From: Diacronema lutheri
Lineage: Eukaryota > Haptophyta > Pavlovophyceae > Pavlovales > Pavlovaceae
Direction of reading: 5' to 3'
Length of the DNA stretch: 64,000 nucleotides
Assembly: GCA_019448385.1 (NCBI GenBank)
Contig: JAGTXO010000004.1
Span: 434,001 to 498,000 of the forward strand
Shown here: positions 10,343 to 20,500 of the stretch, one piece after another
Layout of the letters: each line of letters starts with the position of its first letter
How positions within the stretch are numbered: position 1 is the stretch's first letter
Notes under the pieces: model-generated
The model's input: only the letters and a program-made list of their open reading frames with translations
What the model was told of the DNA's origin: nothing
Databases searched by the model: none
Made by a program: the position numbers and the translations under genes

Positions 10343-11599
10343 TCACGCAGTCAGGTAGCCGAGCAGCGCGTCCGCGACGGCCGCGGGCCCGGCCGTGTCC
10401 CAGGGCACGCGCCCTTTGATGAAGGCGTGCATCTGCGCCGAGAGCGCCTCGGCGGCAACTGCCTTGAAGTGCTTGCTCAGCAGGCCGTCGAGGAACTTCT
10501 TCTCGAGTGAGTGCAGCGAACCGTCGAGTTCGAGTTCATACAAACCCGCCGTCACGCGGAACGGCTCGACCGTGCTCACGTCCGCGCCGGCGATGCGCGC
10601 CGCGATTGAGCGAACGCCGGCCCACGAGCGGATTAGCGTCACGTCGCGCGCGCGGATCTCCATGCCATCCTCCTGCTTCGCGGTCACGAGGATGAGACAC
10701 GTGGAGACGGCGACGAGGACGATGCACGCGCCGATGGTGGCAGCCGCGTGGAGAGGGGCACGCGCACGGCGCTCGCGAGCGCGCGGCGACGAGTCCAGTG
10801 CCGGGCGAAGAAGGCCGATGCCCAGCACGGCGGGGAGGCAGGAGAGCATCGCGGCGAGCGCACTCCCGCGCGGACTCGCCTTGACGCGCCGAAACGAGAG
10901 CACGCGCGGATTGGTGGAGGTGGGCGTGGCGTCGTCGGCGGTGGCGAACACCTCCAGCCGCGAGCCGAACGGGGCCTCGACGCGCACCAACGACGCCTGG
11001 TTGCGAGCCGTGTCATCGAGCGCCCACGCGGGCATGGGCAGCGCGCCCGCCTTGCAGCCGATCCATCCGTTGCCGCGCAGCGCGCCCACGGAGACGAGGA
11101 CGCTCGGGCTCGCGGCTGCGCACGCGAGCGCCGCAAAGCCTGCGGCGAGCATGAGCACGATTCCGAGCCAAGCGACACCAGGGGGCTCCGGTGGCGCCGA
11201 GACGGGCGCACTCGGCGAGATAAGCACGGGCGTTGGCGTGGTCTGCGTGGCCGCCGCAGGCGCGGGAGGCGGCGCAACCAGCTTGGTGGGCGCGCACGGC
11301 GCTGCGCACGGGCGCGGGGCGCTCGACAAAGCGGGCGTGGGCGACGAGCTCGGCGCAATGAATGGTGAGAACGAAGAGCCTTGCAGAGCCGCCGCCGGCA
11401 GCGGTGGCTGCGTCACCGACGCGGTCGTGCCCGCAGGCGCGCCGAGGACGACAGCGTCTGCGAACAGGCACTCGCGCTCGTCTAGCTGCTCACGTGGCAG
11501 GCGAGCGAACTCGGCCGCGGTGTTCAGGATCTTGACGTTCATTGTTGGAGGCGTAGGTGGCGCGACCTTCGCGTGCGCATCGGCGTCGGGCGTTGGCAT
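10343..11599 (-). CDS. Hypothetical multi-span membrane protein
   Basis: 418 codons, unspliced as read. I do not recognise the family. The N-terminal 150 residues are Pro/Ala/Thr-rich and probably disordered. Three hydrophobic segments follow: around residues 155-185 (WLGIVLMLAAGFAALACAAA), about 250-270 (AAMLSCLPAVLGIGLL) and 290-315 (ATIGACIVLVAVSTCLILV). A loop with two close Cys-containing turns (WIGCKAGALPMPAWALDD) lies between the first two. After the last span comes a soluble tail of about 100 residues ending ...FIKGRVPWDTAGPAAVADALLGYLTA-like sequence. Met20 (MNVKILNTAAEF) is an alternative start that would remove a low-complexity leader. The upstream 150 bp contains a CCAAT-type box (ATTGG on the coding strand, near 11666-11670) and an A/T-rich patch. 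Confidence 0.6.
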   Translation of the reverse strand: MPTPDADAHAKVAPPTPPTMNVKILNTAAEFARLPREQLDERECLFADAVVLGAPAGTTASVTQPPLPAAALQGSSFSPFIAPSSSPTPALSSAPRPCAAPCAPTKLVAPPPAPAAATQTTPTPVLISPSAPVSAPPEPPGVAWLGIVLMLAAGFAALACAAASPSVLVSVGALRGNGWIGCKAGALPMPAWALDDTARNQASLVRVEAPFGSRLEVFATADDATPTSTNPRVLSFRRVKASPRGSALAAMLSCLPAVLGIGLLRPALDSSPRARERRARAPLHAAATIGACIVLVAVSTCLILVTAKQEDGMEIRARDVTLIRSWAGVRSIAARIAGADVSTVEPFRVTAGLYELELDGSLHSLEKKFLDGLLSKHFKAVAAEALSAQMHAFIKGRVPWDTAGPAAVADALLGYLTA

Positions 11600-11748
11600 C
11601 TCGTCCTCCTGAGGCGACGGGGGTGAGGTCTTTGGCGGACCTGGTGGTGCGGAGCGCGCCCGTCCAATTTTTCTTTTTCGTCCACCACTTATTATGCCTT
11701 TGTCCTCCGATGACCGGACACCGGACTTTGTTGGCTGTGCAACTTTTG

Positions 11749-13170
11749 CTAGTCGGAGCCGCCGACGCGCGCGGCTCGTAGGTCGAGCCAGCTCGCGACT
11801 GCGTCCGGCGCGGGCGAGATTTGGCGCGCGCCCTCCACTGGCCGCTGCCCGTCCGCCGCGGCGGCCGCCACGTGCTCAATCCAACGAGCGAGAACGGCGT
11901 GCTTGCCCGCGCGCGCGTTCGACAAGCATTTTGCGGCGTTCCAGCCGTGGCCGCGCTCGACGGCAAAGCGCAGCACATGCTCGTGCCCGTGCGAGGCGGC
12001 CGCCGCCGCCGCATGCTCGTCCCACGGGCAGCCGCGTTCGAGGACCCAATTCACGACCTCGATGCTGCCGCCAGTTGCAGCCAGCGCGCACATGTGCGCC
12101 TCGGGCCACGGGCAGCCGCGCGCGCGCGCCCAGGCGAGCGGTGCGAGGTGACCGCCAAGCGCCGCCGCTTGGCACGTTCGCTCGTCCCACTGGCAGCCGT
12201 GCTCGTGCGCCCACGCGAGGACGTGCACATGACCCTCAGCTGCCGCATGCTGACACACGAGTGGGCTCCACGGGCATCCGTGCGCCCGCGCCCAGCGCAG
12301 CACGTCGAGATGGCCGCCCATCGCCGCGGCCGAGCATGTGGACGCGTTCCATGGGCAGCCGTTTGCGACGGCCCACTGTAAGACGCCGAGCTCACCTGCA
12401 TGTGCTGCTGACATGCACGTGGACGCGTTCCACGGGATGCCGTGCGCGCGCGCCCATTGCAGCAGCTCGAGGTGGCCGCCCGATGCGGCGAGCATGGTGA
12501 CGGTCACGTTGCACGGGCAGCCGCGCTCGCATGCCCAGCGAAGCACGTCAAGATACCCGCCCGCAGCGGCGTTGCAGCTGGCAGACACGTCCCACGGGCA
12601 GCCGTGCTCGTGCGCCCACTGGAGCAGCGGTAGGTGCCCGCCCTGCGCAGCCGCCGCGCACGTCGTCTCGTCCCAGTGGCAGCCCTGCTCGCGCGCAAAG
12701 CGCAGCAACTCAAGGCTGCCACGCGCCGCGGCCTCCATGCACGTCCGCTCGTCCATCTCCTCGCCCCGCGCGAGGAGCCACGCGAGCGCCGCTGGCGTGC
12801 CGTGCCGAGCGCACAGCGCGCAGAGCGCGCACGGCTCGGCCGGGCGAAAGCCGTCTTGGCGCCATGCCCACTCGAGCAACGACGGCGCGCGCACGAATGC
12901 GCTGCGCGGCTTGACGCGCGGCTCGGCGCTTAGGTCGCGGAAAAGAGCGCACGCGAGGCGGAAGCAGGTCAGGTCGGCGTCGGGCACAGCCGATGCGATA
13001 CGCCTAATGAGGTCAGCCGGTAGCGCATGGAGGGTTACGCTGGTGCGTGCGGGCGCATCTCCGCCGCGGCCGCCCTCAGCGCGCAAACGCTCGTCGAGCG
13101 TGTCCTCGGCGAGCCATGCACCGCTGTTCCCTTCCATGGACTTGGATCTCCCTTGCATGCTCACCAGCAT
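11749..13170 (-). CDS. F-box protein with ankyrin-type repeats
   Basis: 473 codons, no intron seen. Residues about 45-75 (LHALPADLIRRIASAVPDADL then CFRLACALFRDLS) form an F-box-like motif, which in other proteins binds SKP1 and recruits targets to an SCF ubiquitin ligase. From about residue 110 to 420 there are roughly ten repeats of about 27 residues with the pattern GHLxxLxWAxxxGCPWDxxTCxxAA. This ankyrin-like subtype is abundant in algae, oomycetes and large DNA viruses. The repeats are regular and the frame is whole. The target is unknown. A paralogue lies at 59.2-60.8 kb. Met residues at positions 5 and 12 are alternative starts. Confidence 0.8.
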   Translation of the reverse strand: MLVSMQGRSKSMEGNSGAWLAEDTLDERLRAEGGRGGDAPARTSVTLHALPADLIRRIASAVPDADLTCFRLACALFRDLSAEPRVKPRSAFVRAPSLLEWAWRQDGFRPAEPCALCALCARHGTPAALAWLLARGEEMDERTCMEAAARGSLELLRFAREQGCHWDETTCAAAAQGGHLPLLQWAHEHGCPWDVSASCNAAAGGYLDVLRWACERGCPCNVTVTMLAASGGHLELLQWARAHGIPWNASTCMSAAHAGELGVLQWAVANGCPWNASTCSAAAMGGHLDVLRWARAHGCPWSPLVCQHAAAEGHVHVLAWAHEHGCQWDERTCQAAALGGHLAPLAWARARGCPWPEAHMCALAATGGSIEVVNWVLERGCPWDEHAAAAAASHGHEHVLRFAVERGHGWNAAKCLSNARAGKHAVLARWIEHVAAAAADGQRPVEGARQISPAPDAVASWLDLRAARVGGSD

Positions 13171-13243
13171 GTGGACGCGTCTACAAAATGGAATCTTAAA
13201 GAGTATAGCGGGCCGTTCCCAGCCAACTTTAAGATAACTAACG
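13171..13243. promoter_or_regulatory. A/T-rich 5' flank of the F-box/ankyrin gene
   Basis: Sequence here is unusually A/T-rich for the window (around 13185-13245) and lies directly upstream of the start codon at 13170. It runs straight into the tail of the inverted LINE fragment. A promoter role is inferred from position only. Confidence 0.3.
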
Positions 13244-13750
13244 ACGCTTATATACTAACGACGCTTACAGGCGGGGGTCAGCAGGAGGGGCGCGCACGGG
13301 GCCGAGGCTGGACAAACGGAGCGAGCGAAAGGGCGCACGCAACATCAGGCCGAAATCAGGGCGTCGACCCTGTGCACGCCGGCAGCGGGAACGGCCGGGA
13401 CGGCAAGGACGTGGCAGGACGCGTCATGGGCGGACACCCACACACGCCTAGCCACCCCTCGCCGGCCCCCGCCGGCCGCCGCCGCCGTCGCCGCGCCGGA
13501 AGCAGAGGCCGTCCACACCGCCGCAGGCGTCCACATCCGCCTGGACGCCGTGAGCCGCGTGGCGGTGCGGCGGCGCCTGTCCGCGCGCCATCTGCGCGCG
13601 CGCGAGCAGGAGCTGCGCGTGCCCACGCACGACGCACGCGGCGAGCTGGAGGCGCATGTGGCGCTCGAGGGCCGCGCGGGCGACGTCGCGCGAGGGCGCG
13701 CCCATGCGCGCCATCCACGCGTCCGCGCCCATGTGCGAGAAGGTGACGAG
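13230..13750 (-). mobile_element. Short 5'-truncated LINE copy, inverted relative to element B
   Basis: Reading the minus strand, sequence nearly identical to positions 9765-10115 of element B starts at about 13745 (FSHMGADAWMARMGAP) and runs through the same stop codon (PARGG-stop at about 13448). About 120 bp then follow that element B lacks, before the shared CCTGTAAGCGTCGTTAG tail. The tail here contains the AAGCGTCGTTAG unit twice (about 13233-13265). Loss of the 5' end with retention of the 3' end is the usual outcome of LINE insertion. Confidence 0.7.
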
Positions 13751-13793
13751 TACAGGCGGGTCAGCAGGAGGGGCGCGCACGGGGCCGAGGCGT
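13266..13793. repeat. Pair of about 42-bp direct repeats around the LINE fragment
   Basis: A stretch reading ACAGGCGGG(GG)TCAGCAGG then AGGGGCGCGCACGGGGCCGAG occurs at about 13266-13307 and again at 13751-13793, bracketing the body of the inverted LINE fragment. The two copies differ by a two-base indel. This is longer than a usual target site duplication; it may mark insertion into an older repeated sequence or a recombination event. Confidence 0.75.
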
Positions 13794-13968
13794 CCAGGGG
13801 GACGGCCCCGTACGACCGCATGAGGGCTCCAGAGGCCGCGCGTGCTCTAGCGCCCAGGCGGGGGGGGGGGGGGGACGGCCTCACGAACGTCCTGCTCTCT
13901 CCGCGGGCGTCGAGCCCGGCGCAAGCTTCTTCGAGCCCCACGGCGCTCAACCGCGCCGCGCCCTCGCA
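13794..13968. other. Intergenic, with a 15-base G tract
   Basis: A G homopolymer lies at about 13860-13874. No gene is visible. It separates the repeat block from the 3' end of cyclin A. Confidence 0.5.
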
Positions 13969-15693
13969 TCACTCGATCGGCGGGATGCTATCGGGCGGCT
14001 TGATGCGCGCCACCGACTGGAAGCGCGCGTTCCCGTACTTCTCCTGCACCGCCTGCAGCGAGTTGCTCGTCGCTTTGCCCCACATGGTCAGCAGGTCGTC
14101 CATGCAGCGGGCCAGCTCAGCCGGCGTGTAGTTTGTGTAATGCACCATGGTCTTATCCTGCGCGCGCCGACGCGGCGTGCGTGCGTACATCCACGCGCCG
14201 CGGTTGAGCGCGCGGCCGCCTGCACGGCAGATCGGCGCGACCCGCGCGCCACGGCCGCACTCACCCACGCCCCTTGCTCGAGCGCGTGGAGCGCGAGGAA
14301 TAGCGCCGATGCGGCGATCATCGACGGCAAATACTTGAGGAAGCTGTACTCTTGCAGAGTGAGCTCGCACAGGTACTGCGCGCGCGAGGGCGCCACCGCG
14401 CGCGGCGGCATGCCGTGAGCCTCGGGCTGGCGCACATGTGCCGCACCGTCACACGCCGGGCGCCGTGGCACGCGCACCTGGGTGAGAACGTTGGTGGTGT
14501 GGTCGGCGCCGGCGGTGACGCTCGCTACGCGAAAGTATCGCTTCAAAAACACCTTGGGCGTCGCGACGGTCAGGATAAAGTCCAGTTTGTTGAGAATGCC
14601 CGCCTCCATCCGCAAGATCTGAGAGGGGCGAAAGGGCGAGCGGGCACCCAAACAGGGGGTGCGCGTGTGAGCGTACCGCCGCGCGTCGCGCGCGTCGCGC
14701 GGACGGCGGGCGCACCTCGTCGCGAGTGTACGTGTTGTCCGAGATGTACACGAACTCATCGACCGCCGGCGGGTGGATCTCCTCGTACTTTCTGAGGCGT
14801 GCGGCACGCGCGCACGTGCACTCAGGCTGTGAGCGCGGCGGCTCATGCGATCGGTGGCGGCGTGGCGAGGCAGCCGCAGGGCGCGGCGCGCACGAGGCGA
14901 TGAGCATGCACGTCACGCCGACGAGCTGCAGCTTGCCACGGTTGACGGGCACGCACTGCAAAAAGCGGTCAATGTAGTTGACCGCGAGGTAGAGGGTCTC
15001 GGGCACCAACCGGTACTCCTCGGCAACCTCGACGAGCCAGTCGATGAGGATACCGCGCATCGTCGAGTTGATGTCCTTCTGGCTGTGCATGTAGTGCACC
15101 ATGATCCGGTGCTGCTGCTCAACCTCGCCGAGGTGCTCGTAGATGTCGTGCACGTACGCTGTGCACAGCTGCGTGTCGCTATGGTCGGCCGTGTCAATGT
15201 CGATGACGTCCGGCTTGTTCTTCTCGACGGACATCGGGTCGAGATCGTCCGAGGGCGAGGTGTGCGCGCCGTCCTGCAGCTGCTGCCTCGCCGCCAGCTG
15301 CGTCATCCGCATCGATGCCGCGCGCGTCTGCACGTTGGCCGTGCTGGCGACGCCAAGCTTTGAGATGCCCTGCTCATCGGCCGAGCGCGCAGCGCGCGCG
15401 GCGCGGGCGAAGGCGTGAGCGGGCGCGGCGCGCACGACGGAAGGCGCTGTGAGAGCGTCTGGATGCGCGTGTGCCGACCGGCGCCACCTCGCGCCACCTC
15501 GCGTGCACGCAGTGGGCCTTGTCGGCCGCGCGCGCGGGGGGACGTGCGATACCTGCTCGCATCGCTGGAGCGCCTTGTTGCTGATGTCGCCCAGCGCGGC
15601 CCGCTTCTGGTCGTTCGCCGCCTGCTGCTCCTCAACCGTGCGTTTGCATTTGCCGTTGCGCAGCGTCTGCCCCGCCTCGTCGTTCACCGTCAT
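13969..15693 (-). CDS. Cyclin A-type mitotic/S-phase cyclin
   Basis: Six exons: 15553-15693, 14894-15369, 14716-14791, 14478-14618, 14265-14375 and 13969-14157, all joined by GT-AG introns of 97-183 nt. The spliced cyclin box reads MRGILIDWLVEVAEEYRL, ETLYLAVNYIDRFL, GKLQLVGVTCMLIAS-KYEEIHPP and FVYISDNTYTRDE-ILRMEAGILNKLDF, the cyclin A signature; the C-terminal cyclin fold continues with YLCELTLQEYSFLKYLPSMIAASALFLA. It would bind and activate a CDK in S/G2. No convincing RxxL destruction box was pinned down in the N-terminus, although basic candidates exist. The gene is divergent from spermidine synthase, sharing a 562-bp upstream region. Confidence 0.93.
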
Positions 15694-16255
15694 CGCGGCG
15701 AGGACGCACCGCCGACCGCGCGCACAACCAAATCACCCCACTGGCTGCCACCGCGCTCAAAGGGCCTCACCCGCCCTCCCGGACCCGTTTTGAATTTCCC
15801 GCCGGGAGGTTTTTATTGTCGGCGCCCGTCGCTCGTGCCGTCCAAGTCCAACGCGGCGACCGAGCGCGCGCGCGAGGGATGCGCTCGGGCTCTCGTCGAG
15901 CATGCCATGTTGGCTGCAGGTGCGCACCTATCGGCGCTGCTGGGCTGCCTTTGCCCACCTGCGGTTGCGCCGTGTTGTCTCAAGGTGCGCGGTTGGGTCT
16001 CGACCAAATGCATCGACACGCTGCTGCGAGGGTCGCGCTGACGGTGGTGACATGGCCCTTCCCCGCATTGTGCTGGTTCGGCTGATTGGGCTTGCGCGCC
16101 GTCGCACAAGCAGCTAACGCTGGGGGGGAGCGCGCTGACGCCGCCTTTGCAGATCCGCTGCATCGGCTCACAAGCCCAGTGTCCAGGTCTCAATCTGACT
16201 TGTCCGGTGGGGACGAGCCAGGAAGTGAAACGCGGTTTTGGCGCCGTGGCACACG
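15694..16255. promoter_or_regulatory. Shared upstream region of cyclin A and spermidine synthase
   Basis: 562 bp between divergent start codons. It contains one A/T-rich patch (about 15785-15815, with a run of T) nearer the cyclin side. Short open frames exist but show no family resemblance, and no tRNA or other RNA was recognised. Most likely 5' UTRs and promoters. Confidence 0.45.
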
Positions 16256-17502
16256 ATGCCGAGCTCCCTCATCAAAGACGGGTGGTTTGGCGAGGACGAG
16301 GTCATGTGGCCGGGCCAGAAGATGAGCCTCAAGGTGGAGGAGGTGCTCTACGAAGGGCGCTCAAAATTTCAGGTGTGCGCTCGCATTGGCGCGCCGACGT
16401 GCCGTGAGCGGCGCGCGCTGCTGCGCTCGGCGCGGCGCGCGCGCCGTCGCGCGGCGTGCGCCACCACACGTGCTCCCGCGCTCGCTGCCGCCCCACGGGC
16501 CCGCAGGACGTCCTTGTCTTCCAATCTGCAACGTACGGTCGCGTGCTCGTCCTGGATGGCGTGATACAGGTCACCGAGAAGGACGAGATGGCGTACCAGG
16601 AGATGATCGCTCACATCCCGCTCTTTGCCCACCCCAAGCCCGAATCGGCGCGCGCCGCCGCACTCGTGACCGCGCCGCGCGCCGCGCGCTGGCGATGCAG
16701 CGCGCGTGCGGCCGCCGCCGCCGCGCTCACGCCGCCGCCGCCGCGCTCACGCCGCCGCCGCGCGCGCACGCCGCGAGCGCCGCAGGTGCTCATCGTCGGC
16801 GGTGGGGACGGCGGCGTGCTACGCGAAGTCGCGCGTCACGGCTGCGTACGCCGCATCACCATGTGCGAGATCGACGAGCATGTCGTCGAGGTGTCGAAGC
16901 GCTTCCTGGGCGACGTGACCGCGAGCAGCTTCAACGACGATCGACTTGAGCTGCTCTTCGAGGACGCGGCCAAGTTTGTCGAGGGCCGGCGGAGCGTGTT
17001 TGACGTCGTCATCGTCGATTCATCCGACCCAGTCGGCCCCGCCGAGAGCCTGTACACGTCTGGTTTCTACGCGGCGCTGAGGCAGTCGCTCAAGCCGGGC
17101 GGCATCATATGCACGCAGGGCGAGTGTCAGTGGCTGCATCTCGACCTGATCGCAAAGGTGCTCGGCGACTGCGCGATGGCCTTCCCGACTGTCGACTACG
17201 CGTTCACGACGATCCCGACCTACCCGTGCGGCCAGATCGGCTTCTTGATCTGCAGCCTGAGCGCCGAGCCGCAGATGCTGCGCGAGCCGAAGCGGCCAGT
17301 CAGCCGCGAGATGCAAGCTGCGCTCCGCTACTACTCGCCCGATGTGCACCGCGCCGCGTTTGTCCTGCCGAGCTTCGCCGAGCGCGTCGTCGGCCCGTTG
17401 CGCAAGAATCGGCCGCGGCTGATGCCGCGCGACCGGATCGGGTACGCGGCCGTCGCACTGCTGAGCGCCGCGTGCACCCTTTTGCTCACGCATCGAGGGT
17501 AG
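16256..17502 (+). CDS. Spermidine synthase with hydrophobic C-terminal tail
   Basis: Three exons: 16256-16372, 16507-16647 and 16786-17502. The enzyme transfers aminopropyl from decarboxylated SAM to putrescine. Family marks: start MPSSLIKDGWFGE, VLVFQSATYGRVLVLDG, QVTEKDEMAYQEMIAH, then VLIVGGGDGGVLREV (cofactor loop), CEIDEHVVEVSK, and DVVIVDSSDPVGPAESLY, whose Asp is the catalytic acid/base. HRAAFVLPSFA is the usual end. Here about 40 more residues follow, closing with GYAAVALLSAACTLLL and a short basic end, which looks like a tail anchor. Intron 1 (16373-16506) is GT-AG. Intron 2 (16648-16785) is best read with a GC donor, because it gives HPKPES-VLIVGGG as in the family; a GT donor would add five residues. 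Confidence 0.93.
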
Positions 17503-17581
17503 TGCCAGACGATTCACTCGCCGCGGCATTGACGCCAGTGCCCATGGCGTGGCGTTCGGGTGCGCACTCGGCTGCCCTGGT

Positions 17582-20500
17582 TCACTCGTCGTGACAGTGG
17601 TCGTTGCACACGGGTGCGAATGGGAAGATGAGCCCCGCCTCATCAAACGCATCCGCGCCCGACGCCGCGCCTCGCCGCGCCCACTCTCGCGCCGGCTGCG
17701 CGCCGCACGCGCCGGGCGCGACGTGCGTGTGCGCGTGCGGCTCGAGCGAGCCGCGCCGGCTGACGCCGTGGCTCGACGGTGTCGGCAGGTCGTCGTCCGT
17801 GTGCTCGGCCGCGTGGCCCAGGTTGAGGCTTCGACGTAACGCGTCGAGGTCGCGCGAGAGCGAGATGACCGAGCGCGAGAGCGAGCTCGCATGCAGCGTC
17901 ACGCCCAGCATGGCGGCCTCGTCGTCTCGCTCGTGAAGGCGCGTAAGGCCGTCGAGCTCGTCGCGCGCAAAAGCAAAGGCCTGCTCGCTCGCGTGCAGCG
18001 GCGGCGCGCCACCCGCAGGCGCGCTCGACGCGTACGCGGCGGGCGCGCGCGGCGCCGCGCAGTGCACGTGGTACATGTGTGCTGCGCTGAGTGGGGCGGG
18101 GCTGTGTCGCCCGCCGCCGCCTCCAAGCCCACCGCTGCCGCCAATCGGCGCGCCGCCGAGCGTGTGCTCAAGGAAGGGCGAGCCGCGGCAAGAGGAGCGT
18201 TTCGAGCTACAGCCATCGTGTGGGCTGGCCGAGCTGCCCGGCGACGCGCCCATTGGCGGTTGCGCGCCGATGAGCGAATTGATGCCTCCACGCGAAGCGA
18301 GCATCATAGCGCTCGGCAAGAGATACGCGCTCCCGCTCATCGCGAGCGCGGGCGGCGACGTGCCGAAGAGCGGCGGACTGGAGGCGCCACTCACCGGGCG
18401 GAACAGCCCGCCATAATCCTCGTCCGCGCCGAGCGCGTGGGTCGCGTCCCTGCCCAGCACGTGCACAGGTACTGCCTGCGGCGGCGTGAACGCGTGCTGA
18501 GCAGCACCGTGCGTCCGCAAGCTGTGCGCGCGCTCGCGCGCCATCGGCGAGTCGTGAGACGAGACGCGCGCAGCGGCGTCCGAAGTGGCGCGTCCGATCG
18601 CATCGATCCGAACCGGCACGCGGCCGCCCACGCCCTGCTCCCAGCTGCCCACGCGCGCGCGCCCGTGGTCGCCGTCCGCGCGCGCGCACTCGCGCGCCGC
18701 GCCCGCGTCGCCGGGCGCGTCGGCGCTTGAGCTCGCGCGGGCGAGCGGGCTCGTGCCCACGCTCGCTATGCGTATTGAGGAGGGTGCCTGGCTCGGGATC
18801 GCCACCGGTGAGGACGCAACGTGCGAGCCACTCAAAGGCACGCACGCCGCGTGCGCGTGAGATCCAAAGGGCGAGCCGGCGGCGCCGCCGCTTACAATTG
18901 CGCCCGCGAGCTGCGGCGACGAGCCCTGCGCGGCAGCGGGGACGGCGGCGGTGGCGGCTCGACACAGCTGCACGTGCTCCATGCCAAGCGGAGGCGACGT
19001 TCCTGCGCCGATCATCGGCACGGTGACCGGAGCCGCCTGCGGATGCGCGCCCGCGTTCGCGCCAATCGCGGCGTGCAACCCGGCCGTGAGCAGGCTGTGC
19101 GCGTGCGCGCCCGGGTGCGCGCACGATGGCGGAGGTGCGCCACCGTCGGACCGCGCCGCGCACGCGCGCGCGTCCGTAGCCGTGGGCAGGCCTTGTGGCA
19201 CAAAGCCGACCTGCTGGCTGGGCGCGTGCGCCATCGGTGTGGCGTGCTGCGGCGGCAAGGGCGCGTGCCGCGCGGCGGGAAGCGGCTGGGCGCGTGGATG
19301 CTGGGGCAGCTGCTCCTGTTGCTCGTGGTGCTCGTGCTCGCGTAACGCCGGTCGGCGCGCCGAGCTGCCGTCAACGTGCGCGCCGCTCGCCGCGTGCTCC
19401 GCCGCGCGATCCACCGCGTCCGCCGCCGCCGCCACCAGCGCGACTGGAGCCTGCACCGAGTCGAGGTAGTTGGGGATGATCGTGCCGTGCATATGCATCG
19501 CCACCGCCGCGAGCGACGAACGAGTCGACGCGATACGGAGTGGGCGCTCGCGCTCGGAGCAGAAGATGGCGGAGACGTGGAACTGGCCGTGTATTGGGTC
19601 CATTGGCGGCAGCGAGATCTCGAGCGGCTGCGAGCCTGCGCGCGCGGGCGTGGACGAGGCGCGGGGGAGGAGGCGCGCGGGGACGACGTTACGTTTCGTT
19701 ATGCCGCCAACCAACGCGCGCCAAGAAGAGCCGTCGAGCGCGGTGGCACGGCATACGAGAGCCAACATACGAGAGCCGACATACGCGCCGCGCGTGCAAC
19801 CCTTGGTACCGCGTGCGCGCGCACCTGCGGGGAAGGAGGCTGCTCCGGGCTGCACCTCGCTACGCCCGCCGGGCGCGAGCGCGAGCGCGCGCGCGCGTTC
19901 GCCCTCGCCGAGCTGAACGGCGAAGAGCACACGGATGGCGGGCTGCTGCGGCGTCTGCTCGTGCGCGCTGCCTCCCGCCGTGCCGGCGAGCCCGCTCGAG
20001 CCGCTCGCCGAGCCTGACGGCAGCGAGCTAGACGGCGACGTGGCCGCGCCAATCGCAAACATGTCAGCGCCCGCCGCGTCTGCGCGGGTGTCGCCTGCTT
20101 TGCGCGCCAGTCGGCTTGAGAGACGGTGGGCGGGCATGAGGCGTAGGCGCGCGTGCAGCGCGCGGAGCAGTACAGCGCAGCGCTTGTACAGAGCGGCCTG
20201 CTGTAACCGCTCGACACTGCGCGACGGAGGGGGGGGGGGGGACGGCGCGGCGCCGCACGGCGCGGCGCGGAGGTATGGGCGCGCGCGAGGGCAGATATGA
20301 TCGCGGCATCAGCAGCAGCACGTCGGTGCGCGAGCCATCGCATGGCCTCCCAGCTCCATGCGCCCCGCGCGCGCGAGCAGCGGCAGTCGGGCGAGGTGAA
20401 GACGAACGACCTCCACCCCCTCCGGGCACCCCGGTGGGCAGATGCAGCGGTGACGAGGGTGGTAGCGCGCACCTTTGAGTGGAGGGCACGTACAAAAGCT

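Noticed and set aside
11749-13170. F-box/ankyrin gene as an old large-DNA-virus gene
   Set aside because: The repeat type is shared with such viruses, but it is also common in algal nuclear genomes. The gene sits among host genes with the same base composition and has no other viral neighbours.
13861-13874. G-run near 13.86 kb as a telomere or centromere remnant
   Set aside because: A pure G homopolymer without the TTAGGG-type unit; similar runs occur in several unrelated places.
15694-16255. Small open frames in the cyclin A / spermidine synthase gap as genes
   Set aside because: No conserved motif, Arg/Cys-rich composition typical of random GC-rich frames, and position between divergent promoters.
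16612-16785. GT donor downstream in spermidine synthase intron 2
   Set aside because: It would insert five extra residues between HPKPES and VLIVGGG, where the family has none. The GC donor fits better, though RNA is needed to settle it.
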